Shown here in pieces: positions 52,712-61,778 of a stretch of DNA of 64,000 nucleotides (position 1 is the first letter of the stretch; every line of letters begins with the position of its first letter). Source of the stretch: an uncultured Clostridia bacterium (lineage in GTDB: Bacteria > Bacillota > Clostridia > Oscillospirales > Ruminococcaceae); assembly GCA_947627465.1 (NCBI GenBank), contig CANQWD010000012.1:1-64000 (forward strand). Reading direction: 5' to 3'. The notes under the pieces were generated by a model that had not been told where the DNA came from, did no database searches, and was given only the letters and a program-made list of their open reading frames with translations. Made by a program: the position numbers and the translations under genes.

Positions 52712-52945
52712 ATGGACATTTTTGAAAAGGTAAAGGATCTCATTGCCGATCAGCTGGACGTTGACGACAAGGAAAGCATCACCGAATCTTCTTCCATCAC
52801 CGACGACCTCGGCGCGGATTCTTTGGACGTTGTTGATTTGGTTATGGCTCTCGAGGACGAGTTCAGTGTGGAGATCCCCGAGGATCAGGTCGAGAACATC
52901 AAGACCGTTGGCGATATCGTTAAATTTATCGAGGATAAGCAATAA
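52712..52945 (+). CDS. acpP: Acyl carrier protein, 77 aa
   Basis: Carries acyl chains on phosphopantetheine. The attachment serine lies in [10 protein letters not shown] (residue about 38). Highly acidic four-helix protein of standard length. ATG 52712 follows TGGAGG. Confidence 0.95.
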   Translation: MDIFEKVKDLIADQLDVDDKESITESSSITDDLGADSLDVVDLVMALEDEFSVEIPEDQVENIKTVGDIVKFIEDKQ

Positions 52946-52956
52946 TTCGCGTTTTG

Positions 52957-52990
52957 TCCCCCTTGGATCAAGCCAAGGGGGATTTTGTTT
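52957..52990 (+). terminator. Terminator of acpP
   Basis: TCCCCCTTGG and CCAAGGGGGA form a 10-bp stem with a six-base loop, followed by TTTTGTTT. It begins 11 bases after the stop codon. Confidence 0.9.
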
Positions 52991-52995
52991 ACGCC

Positions 52996-53331
52996 GCGGC
53001 ACGCGGACTGCCGCCGTCAGGCGGCACGGCGGCGCAAGCCGTCGAATTTTCGCGAAGCGAAAATTGTCCGCGTGCCGCACGAACGGGTGTCAGCGTTTGG
53101 CGTCGTATGTGCGATCGAGCGTGTGACCGCACACAGCGCGTTTGGTGTTTGCGATGCGGTTCCGTGTCGGAGGGCGCGGAAGCATCGTCTCGCAGCGCGT
53201 ATACATCGCCCAAACGCATAGGCACCCGCGAACTCCAACGCGCTTACCCCGCCGTCGGGCACGGGCAAACCGCCTGCGGCGTGCGGCGGCGTGCGCCGCC
53301 TTGTCTCGGCTAACGCCGAGACGTTTGCCCG
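52996..53331. other. GC-rich structured island downstream of acpP
   Basis: No convincing gene. Three nested modules are visible. First: a 13-bp outer stem (52996-53008 with 53066-53078) enclosing TGCCGCC/GGCGGCA (53009-53026), CGGC/GCCG (53027-53041) and AATTTTCGC/GCGAAAATT (53045-53065), a four-way junction. Second: GCGTTTGG/CCAAACGC (53138-53145, 53210-53217) enclosing GCGATG/CATCGC and smaller pairs. Third: CGGGCAAAC/GTTTGCCCG (53262-53270, 53323-53331) enclosing GGCGGC/GCCGCC and GTCTCGGC/GCCGAGAC. Function unknown: structured RNA, DNA cruciform or mobile hairpin unit. Confidence 0.7.
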
Positions 53332-53367
53332 CGCCCTTGGGGTGAAAGGGGAGGAGGGAAGAGCTTA

Positions 53368-53596
53368 GAGCCTGTTTAGTATCTCAACATGCGCAGATCG
53401 CGCCTGTCGCTTTTGGTCGGCAACGTCCTGTTGCCGACTTGATTGCGACTGCACAAACGTCCTGTTTGCGCAGCAGATTTTTCGTCCGATGACGGCAATT
53501 TTTCGCAGGAATACTTTATGTATTTCAAGAAAAATTGACTAAATCGGGCGGAAAATATGCAAGCGAGATGCGTGCGGGGAGATACTGAACAGGCTC
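53368..53596. mobile_element. Non-autonomous element B2, 229 bp, TTA duplication
   Basis: Inverted ends GAGCCTGTTTAGTATCTC and GAGATACTGAACAGGCTC. TTA flanks both sides (53365-53367, 53597-53599). Relative to B1 it carries about 68 extra bases, including hairpin TCGGCAACG/TGTTGCCGA. The core reads GCAGATTTTTCGTCC, ATACTTTATGTAT and CGGAAAATATGCAAGCG, i.e. B1 inverted. Confidence 0.85.
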
Positions 53597-53630
53597 TTAC
53601 AAAAAATACGTAAAAATTGTAAAAAAACCC

Positions 53631-53659
53631 TTGAAAAATTCCGTAAAATATTGTACAAT
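53631..53659 (+). promoter_or_regulatory. Promoter of pgk
   Basis: TTGAAA and TACAAT are separated by 17 bases, 63 bases before pgk and 35 bases after element B2. Confidence 0.65.
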
Positions 53660-53721
53660 ATATAGTGTAATGGGTCGGAGTGAATCCGACTAATATTTCA
53701 TTCACGAAAGGAATAATAACT

Positions 53722-54942
53722 ATGGCTAAGCTCAACAAGAAGAATGTCGAAGATTTGAACGTAAAAGGAAAGAAAGTTCTCGTTCGCGTGGACTTCAACG
53801 TGCCGCTTAAGGACGGCAAGATCACCAACGATAACCGCATAACGGCGGCTCTGCCTACGATAAACAAGCTCACCGAGAACGGCGCGAAAGTCGTTTTGTG
53901 TTCTCACCTCGGCAAGCCGAAGAACGGTCCCGAGGCTAAGTTCTCGCTGAAACCCGCCGCAGACAGATTGGCGGAGTTGGTTAAGGCTAAGGTAACGTTC
54001 GCTCCCGATGACGCGGTTGTCGGCGAGAACGCTAAAAAGGCAGTTGCGGCAATGGGCGAGGGCGAGATAGTAGTTCTCGAGAACACTCGTTTCCGCGGCG
54101 CTGACGAGACCAAGAACGGCGAGGGCTTCGCGAAAGAGCTTGCAGATCTCGTTGACGATGAAGTTTTCGTAATGGACGCGTTCGGTTCTTCTCACAGAGC
54201 GCACGCTTCTACGGTTGGCGTAACAAAGTTTGTTAAGGAGACCGCCGTAGGTTATCTTATGAATAAAGAGATCGAGTTCCTCGGCAATGCCGTTGAGAAC
54301 CCCACTCGTCCGTTCGTTGCGGTGCTCGGCGGCGCAAAGGTAGCGGATAAGCTGAACGTTATCAGCAATCTGCTTGAAAAGTGCGACACGCTCATTATCG
54401 GCGGCGGTATGGCATACACGTTCCTTAAGGCGCAGGGCAAGGAAGTCGGCAAGTCGCTCGTTGACGATGAGAAGATCGACTACTGCAAGGAAATGATCGC
54501 TAAGGCTGAGAAGAACGGCAAGAAGCTCTTGCTCCCAATCGATACGACTATCGCGGCGGGCTTCCCCGACCCGATCGACGCTCCTATCGAGGTTTCTACC
54601 GTTGACAGTGACAAGATCCCCGCGGATAAAGAGGGCTTGGATATCGGTCCGAAGACTATGGAGTTGTTTGCGAACGAGGTTAAGTCCGCGAAGACCGTCG
54701 TTTGGAACGGACCTATGGGCGTATTTGAGAACCCCACTCTCGCAAAGGGCACTATCGCAGTTGCTAAGGGTATGGCGGAAGCTGACGCTACCACGATTAT
54801 CGGCGGCGGCGACTCGGCGGCGGCTGTCGTACAGCTCGGCTTTGCTGATAAGATGAGCCACATCTCCACCGGCGGCGGCGCTTCCCTTGAGTACCTCGAG
54901 GGCAAGGGTCTTCCCGGCATTGACGCTATCCAAGACAAGTAA
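53722..54942 (+). CDS. pgk: Phosphoglycerate kinase, 406 aa
   Basis: Glycolytic ATP-forming step from 1,3-bisphosphoglycerate. RVDFNVPL at the N-terminus, the substrate-binding Arg regions, and the nucleotide loop [13 protein letters not shown] are present. ATG 53722 follows GAAAGGAAT. Codon use is strongly biased, as expected for high expression. Confidence 0.95.
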   Translation: MAKLNKKNVEDLNVKGKKVLVRVDFNVPLKDGKITNDNRITAALPTINKLTENGAKVVLCSHLGKPKNGPEAKFSLKPAADRLAELVKAKVTFAPDDAVVGENAKKAVAAMGEGEIVVLENTRFRGADETKNGEGFAKELADLVDDEVFVMDAFGSSHRAHASTVGVTKFVKETAVGYLMNKEIEFLGNAVENPTRPFVAVLGGAKVADKLNVISNLLEKCDTLIIGGGMAYTFLKAQGKEVGKSLVDDEKIDYCKEMIAKAEKNGKKLLLPIDTTIAAGFPDPIDAPIEVSTVDSDKIPADKEGLDIGPKTMELFANEVKSAKTVVWNGPMGVFENPTLAKGTIAVAKGMAEADATTIIGGGDSAAAVVQLGFADKMSHISTGGGASLEYLEGKGLPGIDAIQDK

Positions 54943-54943
54943 C

Positions 54944-54976
54944 AATTGACAATGTACAGTTGACAATTGACAATTT
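54944..54976 (+). repeat. TTGACAATTGACAATT-type repeat, copy 2
   Basis: Begins directly after the pgk stop and differs from the copy at 23473 by two or three bases. A short hairpin GCCGCCGCGC/GTGCGGCGG-like follows at about 54983-55002. Confidence 0.6.
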
Positions 54977-55032
54977 TGGTGTGCCGCCGCGCGTGCGGCG
55001 GTACATTTTTGTGATATGGATGGTGAAATAAC

Positions 55033-55665
55033 GTGGACATCGATAAGCGCATAGCCAATATAATGGCGAAGATGAAAAAGCTTTCTGATAAACACCCACT
55101 GTATCCGTGCGGAGAGTTTCCTCCAAAGTGGAAAGAGCCGCTTTTGGAAGAGAAAGTTCGTGATTTTGAGGTTCGTAACGGGATTAGTTTGCCCGAGGAT
55201 TACAGGCGGTTTATAACCACCGTTTCAAAAGGCGGTACGCAGCCCTTTTACGGATTGCGCAGTATTGACGAAGGCAAACGGAAAGGCGGCGGACTTATTG
55301 CCAACGTTAAAGCCAAATTTCCCTTTACGCTGAAAAATCCGCTTGATGTCGCGAAGCTTTCCGATGAAGAATATGAGCGCTTATATGATGTCAATAATGA
55401 TGACGTTGGTTCGGGTTTTATTGAGCTTTGTCATGAGGGTTGCGGAATGTTCAATATTCTCATAGTGAACTCGGATGATAAGGAGACCTATGGCACGGTA
55501 TGGTTTTACGATCTTGCCGACGACGCGGGTATCTTCCCGCTTATCAATCCTACGAGCGGAAAAGCTATGCACTTTATCGACTGGCTTGAATATTACGTCG
55601 ACCGAACTCTGGAGCTTGATGACGAAGATTATTTCAGCTATGCGGAGTTGGCAGGCGAATATTGA
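55033..55665 (+). CDS. SMI1/KNR4 (SUKH)-type protein, 210 aa
   Basis: The central region LPEDYRRFITTVSKGGTQPF and the acidic SGFIELCHEGCGMFNILIV fit the SUKH superfamily, whose bacterial members often act as immunity proteins against polymorphic toxins. No toxin gene is adjacent. GTG 55033 follows GGTGA. It lies between pgk and tpiA. Confidence 0.75.
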   Translation: MDIDKRIANIMAKMKKLSDKHPLYPCGEFPPKWKEPLLEEKVRDFEVRNGISLPEDYRRFITTVSKGGTQPFYGLRSIDEGKRKGGGLIANVKAKFPFTLKNPLDVAKLSDEEYERLYDVNNDDVGSGFIELCHEGCGMFNILIVNSDDKETYGTVWFYDLADDAGIFPLINPTSGKAMHFIDWLEYYVDRTLELDDEDYFSYAELAGEY

Positions 55666-55692
55666 AATAAGCGGCAAATGAATAGGAGGCTA

Positions 55693-56799
55693 ATGGAAAA
55701 AAGAGAGTATTTTATAGACAATCTCAGGATACTATGCATTTTGATGCTGTTCCCGTTTCACGCGTCAATGTGCTTTTTGTCCGGCGGATATTATAGCTTT
55801 TACGTTTATGGCGGCGAGATTCCCGCACTTAGATATATCGATCTCTCGGTGTATCCGTGGTGGATGTCCTTGTTGTTTGCGCTTGCGGGAGCGTCGGCGT
55901 TTTTCGCTCTGAAAAAGCGAACCGCCCGTGAATATGCAAAGGAGCGCGTTTTAAGACTGCTTGTTCCATTCGTGAGCGGGTTGCTGCTTTGGGTGCCGAT
56001 ACAAAGTTATATTGCCGACGTATTTTATAACGGTTATCAAGGCGGATTTTTTAAGCACTATGCGGTTTTCTTCACCAAATGGACCGACCTTACGGGATAT
56101 GACGGCGGGTTCACTCCGGGGCACTTATGGTTTATACTGTTCCTGTTTGTGATTTCGCTGGTGTTCCTGCCTTTGAACGTTTGGTACGCCAAACGGGATA
56201 AAAAACCGGAGCTGTCGAAAATTCCCGTTGCGGTGATCATAGCGGGCGGCTTTGTGCTGTTGAGCGCGGGCGGTCTTGTCGCGAACATCGGCGGAAAAGG
56301 CGTTCTTGAATTTGCGATATGTTTTCTGTTGGGCTTCTTTTTGTTTACCGACGACAAAGTAATTGAAAAACTAAAGCGCAATTGGATATTGCTCGGCGGT
56401 TTATGGCTTGCGATGATGATACTTCGCTGTGTTATGTGGAATATCGGCGTTGAGAGCGAGATCTTATGGTATCTCGATTTCAGAGCATTGGAATGGACGG
56501 GTATTTTGGGCGCGGTGGCTGTAGGAGTTAAGTTTTTGAATTTCAAGAGCGGGTTTACGGATTATTTCTCTCCCGCCTGTTTTCCGATCTATTGGCTTCA
56601 CCAGACCGTGCTTGTCGCGGCTGCGTTCTTTATCGTAAAGATAAACTGCGCGAATTTAATACAGTTCGTCTTGATAACAGTGGTCAGCTTTGCCGTTACC
56701 GTCGGGCTTTACGAAATTTGCAAGAGGATACCTCCGTTAAGGTTTATAATGGGTATCAAAAAATCAAACAAAATAATTCGGGAAACTTCCCGAAATTGA
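55693..56799 (+). CDS. Acyltransferase-3 family membrane protein, 368 aa
   Basis: About ten membrane segments; it likely transfers acyl groups to extracytoplasmic sugars or peptidoglycan. REYFIDNLRILCILMLFPFH at the N-terminus contains the family's catalytic His, and GHLWFILFLF is typical. ATG 55693 follows AGGAGG, with short spacing; ATG 55678 is an alternative adding five residues. Inserted between pgk and tpiA. Confidence 0.8.
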   Translation: MEKREYFIDNLRILCILMLFPFHASMCFLSGGYYSFYVYGGEIPALRYIDLSVYPWWMSLLFALAGASAFFALKKRTAREYAKERVLRLLVPFVSGLLLWVPIQSYIADVFYNGYQGGFFKHYAVFFTKWTDLTGYDGGFTPGHLWFILFLFVISLVFLPLNVWYAKRDKKPELSKIPVAVIIAGGFVLLSAGGLVANIGGKGVLEFAICFLLGFFLFTDDKVIEKLKRNWILLGGLWLAMMILRCVMWNIGVESEILWYLDFRALEWTGILGAVAVGVKFLNFKSGFTDYFSPACFPIYWLHQTVLVAAAFFIVKINCANLIQFVLITVVSFAVTVGLYEICKRIPPLRFIMGIKKSNKIIRETSRN

Positions 56800-56815
56800 A
56801 AGGAAAAGACATACT

Positions 56816-57589
56816 ATGAAGAAGAATGTAAGAAAGGCGATAATCGCCGGAAACTGGAAAATGAACAAGACCCGCCCCGAGGCTAAGGCTCTTTTAGAGG
56901 AGTTGAAACCTTTCGTAGCGGACGTTAAGGGCGTGGAGATCGTAGCTTGCGTGCCGTTCACTAACCTCGAAACGGCTCTCGCGGCTACCGAGGGCACAAA
57001 TATCAAGATCGGCGCGGAGAACTGCCACTTTGAGAAGAGCGGAGCTTTCACGGGCGAAATCAGCGCGGATATGCTCGCTGAAATGGGTGTTGAGTACGTG
57101 GTTCTCGGACACTCCGAGCGCCGTCAGTACTTCAACGAAACCGACGAGACTGTAAACAAGCGCACAAAGGCGGCTCTCGCGGCGGGCTTGAAGCCGATAG
57201 TATGCGTGGGCGAACTGCTCTGGGAGCGCGAGTGCAACATCACCGAGGAAGTTATCGCGCGCCAGATAAAGCTTGATTTCTTCGATATCGGCAAGGACGA
57301 TCTGAAGAAATGCACCATAGCTTACGAGCCTGTTTGGGCTATCGGCACGGGCAAGACCGCAACCGCCGACCAAGCCGAGGAAGTCTGCGCGTTTATCAGA
57401 GCGACCCTCGCGAAGCTCTACGATAACGACACCGCCGAGAGCATTACCATTCAGTACGGCGGCTCTATGAACGCGAAGAACGCCGAGGAACTTGTTTCCA
57501 AGACAAACGTGGACGGCGGTCTTATCGGCGGCGCTTCTTTGAAAGCTCCCGACTTCACGACTATCATCAAGGCTGCGGAGAACGGTTGA
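56816..57589 (+). CDS. tpiA: Triosephosphate isomerase, 257 aa
   Basis: Interconverts DHAP and glyceraldehyde-3-phosphate. IAGNWKMNK with the catalytic Lys, GHSERR with the catalytic His, and AYEPVWAIGTGK with the catalytic Glu are visible. RBS AAAGGAAAAG. Confidence 0.96.
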   Translation: MKKNVRKAIIAGNWKMNKTRPEAKALLEELKPFVADVKGVEIVACVPFTNLETALAATEGTNIKIGAENCHFEKSGAFTGEISADMLAEMGVEYVVLGHSERRQYFNETDETVNKRTKAALAAGLKPIVCVGELLWERECNITEEVIARQIKLDFFDIGKDDLKKCTIAYEPVWAIGTGKTATADQAEEVCAFIRATLAKLYDNDTAESITIQYGGSMNAKNAEELVSKTNVDGGLIGGASLKAPDFTTIIKAAENG

Positions 57590-57616
57590 TAAATAATATA
57601 AGGTAAGGAGATAAAT

Positions 57617-59188
57617 ATGGCAGTAAAACCTATTTTATTGGTAGTAATGGACGGCGTGGGCTACTCTAAAACGGGTCTCGGCGACGCGGTAACGCTCGCT
57701 AATACTCCGACTTTGGACTGGCTTTTGAAGAACTGTCCGAACACGCGCCTTAAAGCGCACGGCGACGCGGTGGGACTTCCCACCGACGACGATATGGGAA
57801 ATTCCGAGGTAGGACACAACGCGCTCGGCTGCGGACAGATCTACTCGCAGGGCGCGAAGCTCGTAAACGAGAGCATTGAGAGCGGCAAGATGTACGGTTC
57901 CGAAGCGTGGAAAGAGCTTATCGGAAACGTGAAGTCTAAGGACAGCACGCTCCACTTTATCGGCTTGCTTTCGGACGGCAACGTTCACTCCAACATCTCG
58001 CACCTGTTCAATATGCTTAAAAAGGCAAAGGCGGAGGGCGTTAAAAAAGTACGCGTTCACACCTTGCTTGACGGGCGCGACGTTCCCGCGACTTCCGCGC
58101 AGATCTACATTCAGCAGCTTGAGGACGTTCTCAAAGAACTCAACGACGCGAATTTCGACGGCAAAATCGCGAGCGGCGGCGGCAGAATGAAAATCACAAT
58201 GGATCGCTACCAAGCCGATTGGGCAATGGTGGAGCGCGGCTGGAACACTCACGTTAAGGGCGAGGGCAGAACGTTCGGTTCGGCAATGGAAGCTCTTGAA
58301 ACGCTCCGCAAGGAAACGGGCGCTATCGACCAAGACCTGCCCGCGTTCGTAATCGCGGAAAACGGCGTGCCCGTCGGGAAAATCGTAGACGGCGACAGCG
58401 TAATTCTCTACAACTTCCGCGGCGACCGCGCTATCGAGCTTTCCATGGCGTTCGATATGGACGAGTTCACGCACTTCAACAGAGGTCCGAAACCCGACGT
58501 TTGCTACGCGGGAATGCTGCAATACGACGGCGATTTGAAGCTCCCGGCGCGTTTCCTCGTAAACCCGCCCGAAATTCACGACACGATGAGCGAGGTTCTT
58601 GTAAAAGCGGGACTTCGTCAGTACGCCGTTTCCGAAACGCAGAAGTACGGACACGTAACCTACTTCTGGAACGGCAACCGTTCGGGCAAGTTCAGCGAGG
58701 AGCTGGAGACGTTCAAGGAAATTCCCTCGGACAACGTTTCGTTCGACCAAAGACCGTGGATGAAGTCCGCGGATATCGTTGACGATTTGATAGAAGCTAT
58801 CAAGTCGAAGAAATACGATTTCCTCCGCTGCAACTTCCCGAACGGCGATATGGTCGGTCACACGGGTTCGCTTGACGCTACGATAATCGGCGTGGAGAGC
58901 GTTGACATCGGTCTTGCGCGGCTTAAAAAGGTCTGCGACGAGGAGGGCGTGACAATGCTCGTCACCGCCGACCACGGCAACGCCGATGAAATGCTCGAAA
59001 AGAACAAGAAAGGCGAGGTTCAGGTGCGTACCGCGCACTCGCTCAACCCCGTGCCGTTCATCATCTACGACAAGGATACGACCTACACGATAAAAGAGGG
59101 CAATTATGGGCTTTCCAACGTTGCTCCCACGGTTATTAAGATGTTCGGGCTGGAAGCGCCGAGCTCTTGGCAGCCATCTATGATTTGA
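57617..59188 (+). CDS. gpmI: Cofactor-independent phosphoglycerate mutase, 523 aa
   Basis: Mn-dependent interconversion of 3- and 2-phosphoglycerate. DGVGYS, the catalytic Ser in GNSEVGHNALG, RGDRAIE and the late TADHGNADEM metal site are present. Length normal. RBS AAGGAG. Confidence 0.96.
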   Translation: MAVKPILLVVMDGVGYSKTGLGDAVTLANTPTLDWLLKNCPNTRLKAHGDAVGLPTDDDMGNSEVGHNALGCGQIYSQGAKLVNESIESGKMYGSEAWKELIGNVKSKDSTLHFIGLLSDGNVHSNISHLFNMLKKAKAEGVKKVRVHTLLDGRDVPATSAQIYIQQLEDVLKELNDANFDGKIASGGGRMKITMDRYQADWAMVERGWNTHVKGEGRTFGSAMEALETLRKETGAIDQDLPAFVIAENGVPVGKIVDGDSVILYNFRGDRAIELSMAFDMDEFTHFNRGPKPDVCYAGMLQYDGDLKLPARFLVNPPEIHDTMSEVLVKAGLRQYAVSETQKYGHVTYFWNGNRSGKFSEELETFKEIPSDNVSFDQRPWMKSADIVDDLIEAIKSKKYDFLRCNFPNGDMVGHTGSLDATIIGVESVDIGLARLKKVCDEEGVTMLVTADHGNADEMLEKNKKGEVQVRTAHSLNPVPFIIYDKDTTYTIKEGNYGLSNVAPTVIKMFGLEAPSSWQPSMI

Positions 59189-59201
59189 TTTTCGGTATTT
59201 T

Positions 59202-59239
59202 CAACAAAGCCGCTCGGAGAAATTCGGGCGGCTTTGTTG
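59202..59239 (+). terminator. Terminator of the glycolytic group
   Basis: CAACAAAGCCGC and GCGGCTTTGTTG form a 12-bp perfect stem 13 bases after gpmI. The T-run after it is weak. Confidence 0.65.
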
Positions 59240-59248
59240 GGAAAAATA

Positions 59249-59277
59249 TTGACAAATTATTGATTATGTGATATAAT
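59249..59277 (+). promoter_or_regulatory. Consensus promoter of the secreted amidase-like gene
   Basis: TTGACA and TATAAT are separated by exactly 17 bases, about 57 bases before the start codon. Confidence 0.8.
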
Positions 59278-59334
59278 ATTTTCATGGTAACCACGTTGTA
59301 ATGTTTTGTTTACTTTAATTATGAGGAGGATATT

Positions 59335-61536
59335 ATGCGTGAAAATTTATTAAGGAAATCATTGCTGCGGATAATGGCAATGGCGATTGCTGTTGCTTCT
59401 GTGTTGTTCACATTTCCCGAGTGGACGATAAAGGCTCAAGCCTTATCCACAGGTGCGCAGGCTGCCGTTGATTATGCGAATGCTCATTGGGATGATGGCA
59501 AGGGGCTTTGTGCGGAATTTGTTTCCGATTGTTTAAAGGCTGGCGGGATAGAGGGTGCGTGGAGCCGTTCTTGCGGAGTACTCCATACCGCGCTTATCAA
59601 CAACGGCTTGGGTACGGACTATCTCATTACGCCAAACTCAAATAACTATTATACTATGTCGGGAAATTCGGGCAAGCTTTCGCCCGGTGATCCGATTTTC
59701 GTAAAATGCAATACATGTTCCGTTTATCCGCATGTTTACATCTGCACGGGTGAGTCAAACAACATAGCGCTTGTTAGCGCACATAACATTGCTTTGAACA
59801 ACTTGGCTTTGAATGGTATATTTACCAATGATTCCCACCCGGGACACTCGTTTGAATATCACGCTGTACATATGAATTATCCCAATACAGTTTCGGAGCC
59901 GACTTTCTCCAACTTCTCCGTTTCAAATATAACTAAGAACGGTGCCGAATTATGTTGTGATGTTTTGAGAAACGGCACGAATTGGACTGAGAAGGGCGCA
60001 TATGTAGGAACAAGTCTTGACGCATTATCGCCGGCGTGTACATATAATAATCTAACCGGAGACGAGGGACAGATTTGGTGTCCCGCACATTATTTAGAAC
60101 CGGGAACACTTTATTATGCTCGCTTCTATGTAATAGCAGACGGTATGACATATTGGAGCGAACCCATTACATTCACCACATTAGAAGAAGTTGAGTTTGA
60201 ACCGCTGGAAAACGGCAACTATTCCGTTCGATGCATAAAGAAGAAGTCAAAGGGTCTCGTAAATCTTACCGTACCCGCTTACTATAACGGCATAAGAGTG
60301 CAGAAAATAGCCGAAAATGGGTATGGAAATTGCCAAGATTTGGAAACAGTAGTCATTCCCTCTGAAATTGACGAAATAATGTACAATGGTTTTGGCAGTT
60401 GCCCCAATTTGAAAAGCGTAAAATTTAATGTTAATAAGGATAATGGCGCGTCTGTTATCAAGATTGGTAATTATGCATTTGCTTATTGCCCGAAATTAAC
60501 AAAAATCGAATTTCCAAGTTCGCTAACGGAAATTGGTGACAGTGCTTTCAGCAGCTGTACAAGCCTTGCCTCGGTGACAATTCCGAACAGCGTGACATCA
60601 ATTGTACAATATGCTTTTTACAATTGCACAAGCCTTAAAGACGTATATTACACCGGCACAAAAGAAGAGTGGGATAAAATCTCGATTGGTGACAATAACG
60701 ACCCGCTGAAAAACGCCACAATCCACTACAACTACAAGCCCACAGGAATAATCGCGAACCTGAAAGCCACAACGACCAATAGCAGCACAAAGCTCACATG
60801 GAACAAGAATACTTCGGCAAGCTATTACAAGGTATGGATTTGGAAGAGCGGCAAATGGGTGAAGCTCACACAGACCAAGAGCAACAGCGTACTTAACTAT
60901 ACTGCAACAAAGCTTTCCGGAAATACGTCTTACAAGTTCCGCGTGACAGCGTACAACAAGAGCGGTAAAGCGATAGCATACAGCGATATCACGGCAAAGA
61001 CTAAGGGAAAAATCACGAACCTGAAAGCCGCCCCGACCGACAGCAGCGTAAAGCTCACATGGAACAAAAACATAGCGGCGAACTATTATAAAATATTCAT
61101 TTGGAAAAGCAACAAGTGGACGCTCCTAAAACAGACTGCGAACAACACTACGTTGGCTTACACGGCAAGCAAGCTCTCCGCGAACACATCATATAAGTTC
61201 CGCGTAACGGCTTACAACAAGAGCGGCAAGGCAATCGCGTATACCGATGTAACGTCTAAGACCAAGTGCGGAAAGATCGCAAAGCTTAAAGCTGCGCCGA
61301 ATAAACTCAGCGTGGTTCTTACGTGGGGCAAAAACACTAATGCACGAAACTACAAAATTTCCATTATAAAAAACGGGAAGTGGGTTGTTTTAAATCAGAC
61401 TAAAAACAACTCCACGGTTAAGTACATGGCGAAGAATTTGAAAGCGAACACTACTTACAAGTTCCGCGTCGCGGCTTACGATAAGAGCGGAAAACTGATA
61501 GCATACTCGCATATTTCAGCGAAAACCAAAAAGTAA
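59335..61536 (+). CDS. Secreted multidomain protein: CHAP/amidase-like, LRR and FN3 repeats, 733 aa
   Basis: Signal peptide to about residue 35 (AQA). Residues 40-170 resemble a papain-fold amidase: DYANAHWDDGKGLCAEFVSDCL (candidate catalytic Cys59) and YPHVYICTGES (candidate His). A beta-sandwich region follows, then BspA-type leucine-rich repeats (about 330-460), and three fibronectin-III-like repeats of about 85 residues (from about 475, NLKA...YKFRVTAYNKSGKAIAY). No LPXTG or membrane anchor is visible. Likely acts on cell wall or host/plant surfaces. RBS GAGGAGGA. Confidence 0.75.
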   Translation: MRENLLRKSLLRIMAMAIAVASVLFTFPEWTIKAQALSTGAQAAVDYANAHWDDGKGLCAEFVSDCLKAGGIEGAWSRSCGVLHTALINNGLGTDYLITPNSNNYYTMSGNSGKLSPGDPIFVKCNTCSVYPHVYICTGESNNIALVSAHNIALNNLALNGIFTNDSHPGHSFEYHAVHMNYPNTVSEPTFSNFSVSNITKNGAELCCDVLRNGTNWTEKGAYVGTSLDALSPACTYNNLTGDEGQIWCPAHYLEPGTLYYARFYVIADGMTYWSEPITFTTLEEVEFEPLENGNYSVRCIKKKSKGLVNLTVPAYYNGIRVQKIAENGYGNCQDLETVVIPSEIDEIMYNGFGSCPNLKSVKFNVNKDNGASVIKIGNYAFAYCPKLTKIEFPSSLTEIGDSAFSSCTSLASVTIPNSVTSIVQYAFYNCTSLKDVYYTGTKEEWDKISIGDNNDPLKNATIHYNYKPTGIIANLKATTTNSSTKLTWNKNTSASYYKVWIWKSGKWVKLTQTKSNSVLNYTATKLSGNTSYKFRVTAYNKSGKAIAYSDITAKTKGKITNLKAAPTDSSVKLTWNKNIAANYYKIFIWKSNKWTLLKQTANNTTLAYTASKLSANTSYKFRVTAYNKSGKAIAYTDVTSKTKCGKIAKLKAAPNKLSVVLTWGKNTNARNYKISIIKNGKWVVLNQTKNNSTVKYMAKNLKANTTYKFRVAAYDKSGKLIAYSHISAKTKK

Positions 61537-61543
61537 AGTTAAG

Positions 61544-61572
61544 ACCGCGCGGCTTAGGCTGCGTGGTTTTTT
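61544..61572 (+). terminator. Terminator of the amidase-like gene
   Basis: ACCGCGCGGC and GCTGCGTGGT pair with two GU pairs around TTAG, followed by six T. Confidence 0.75.
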
Positions 61573-61639
61573 GCCTAAATACAGTTTAAAATTCGGGAAT
61601 AATTTGTGCATATTGTATGTAGCTATTATAAAAAAAATA

Positions 61640-61648
61640 TGGTATAAT
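61640..61648 (+). promoter_or_regulatory. Possible extended -10 promoter
   Basis: TGGTATAAT fits the TGnTATAAT extended -10; no -35 at the right distance. It gives a leader of about 125 bases with a small CGGC/GCCG hairpin and no riboswitch I recognise. Confidence 0.45.
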
Positions 61649-61778
61649 TATGATAAGCACATGGCTCTGCGGCTGAAATGCCGAAACTATGAGCGTTGTT
61701 ATTAGAACCAATATATTTAGGGCGATTTGCAAAGTGAAACCGTATTTTGCCGATCGCTGCAGGAAAAGGAGAAAATGA

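Noticed and set aside
52954-53345. Overlapping plus and minus frames of 60-130 codons after acpP
   Set aside because: Low-complexity Arg/Ala/Pro translations caused by GC-rich palindromes; no ribosome-binding sites.
61649-61778. Cyclic-di-GMP or other riboswitch before the BspA-like gene
   Set aside because: Only one small hairpin and no recognisable conserved core; a GEMM-type core could not be found.
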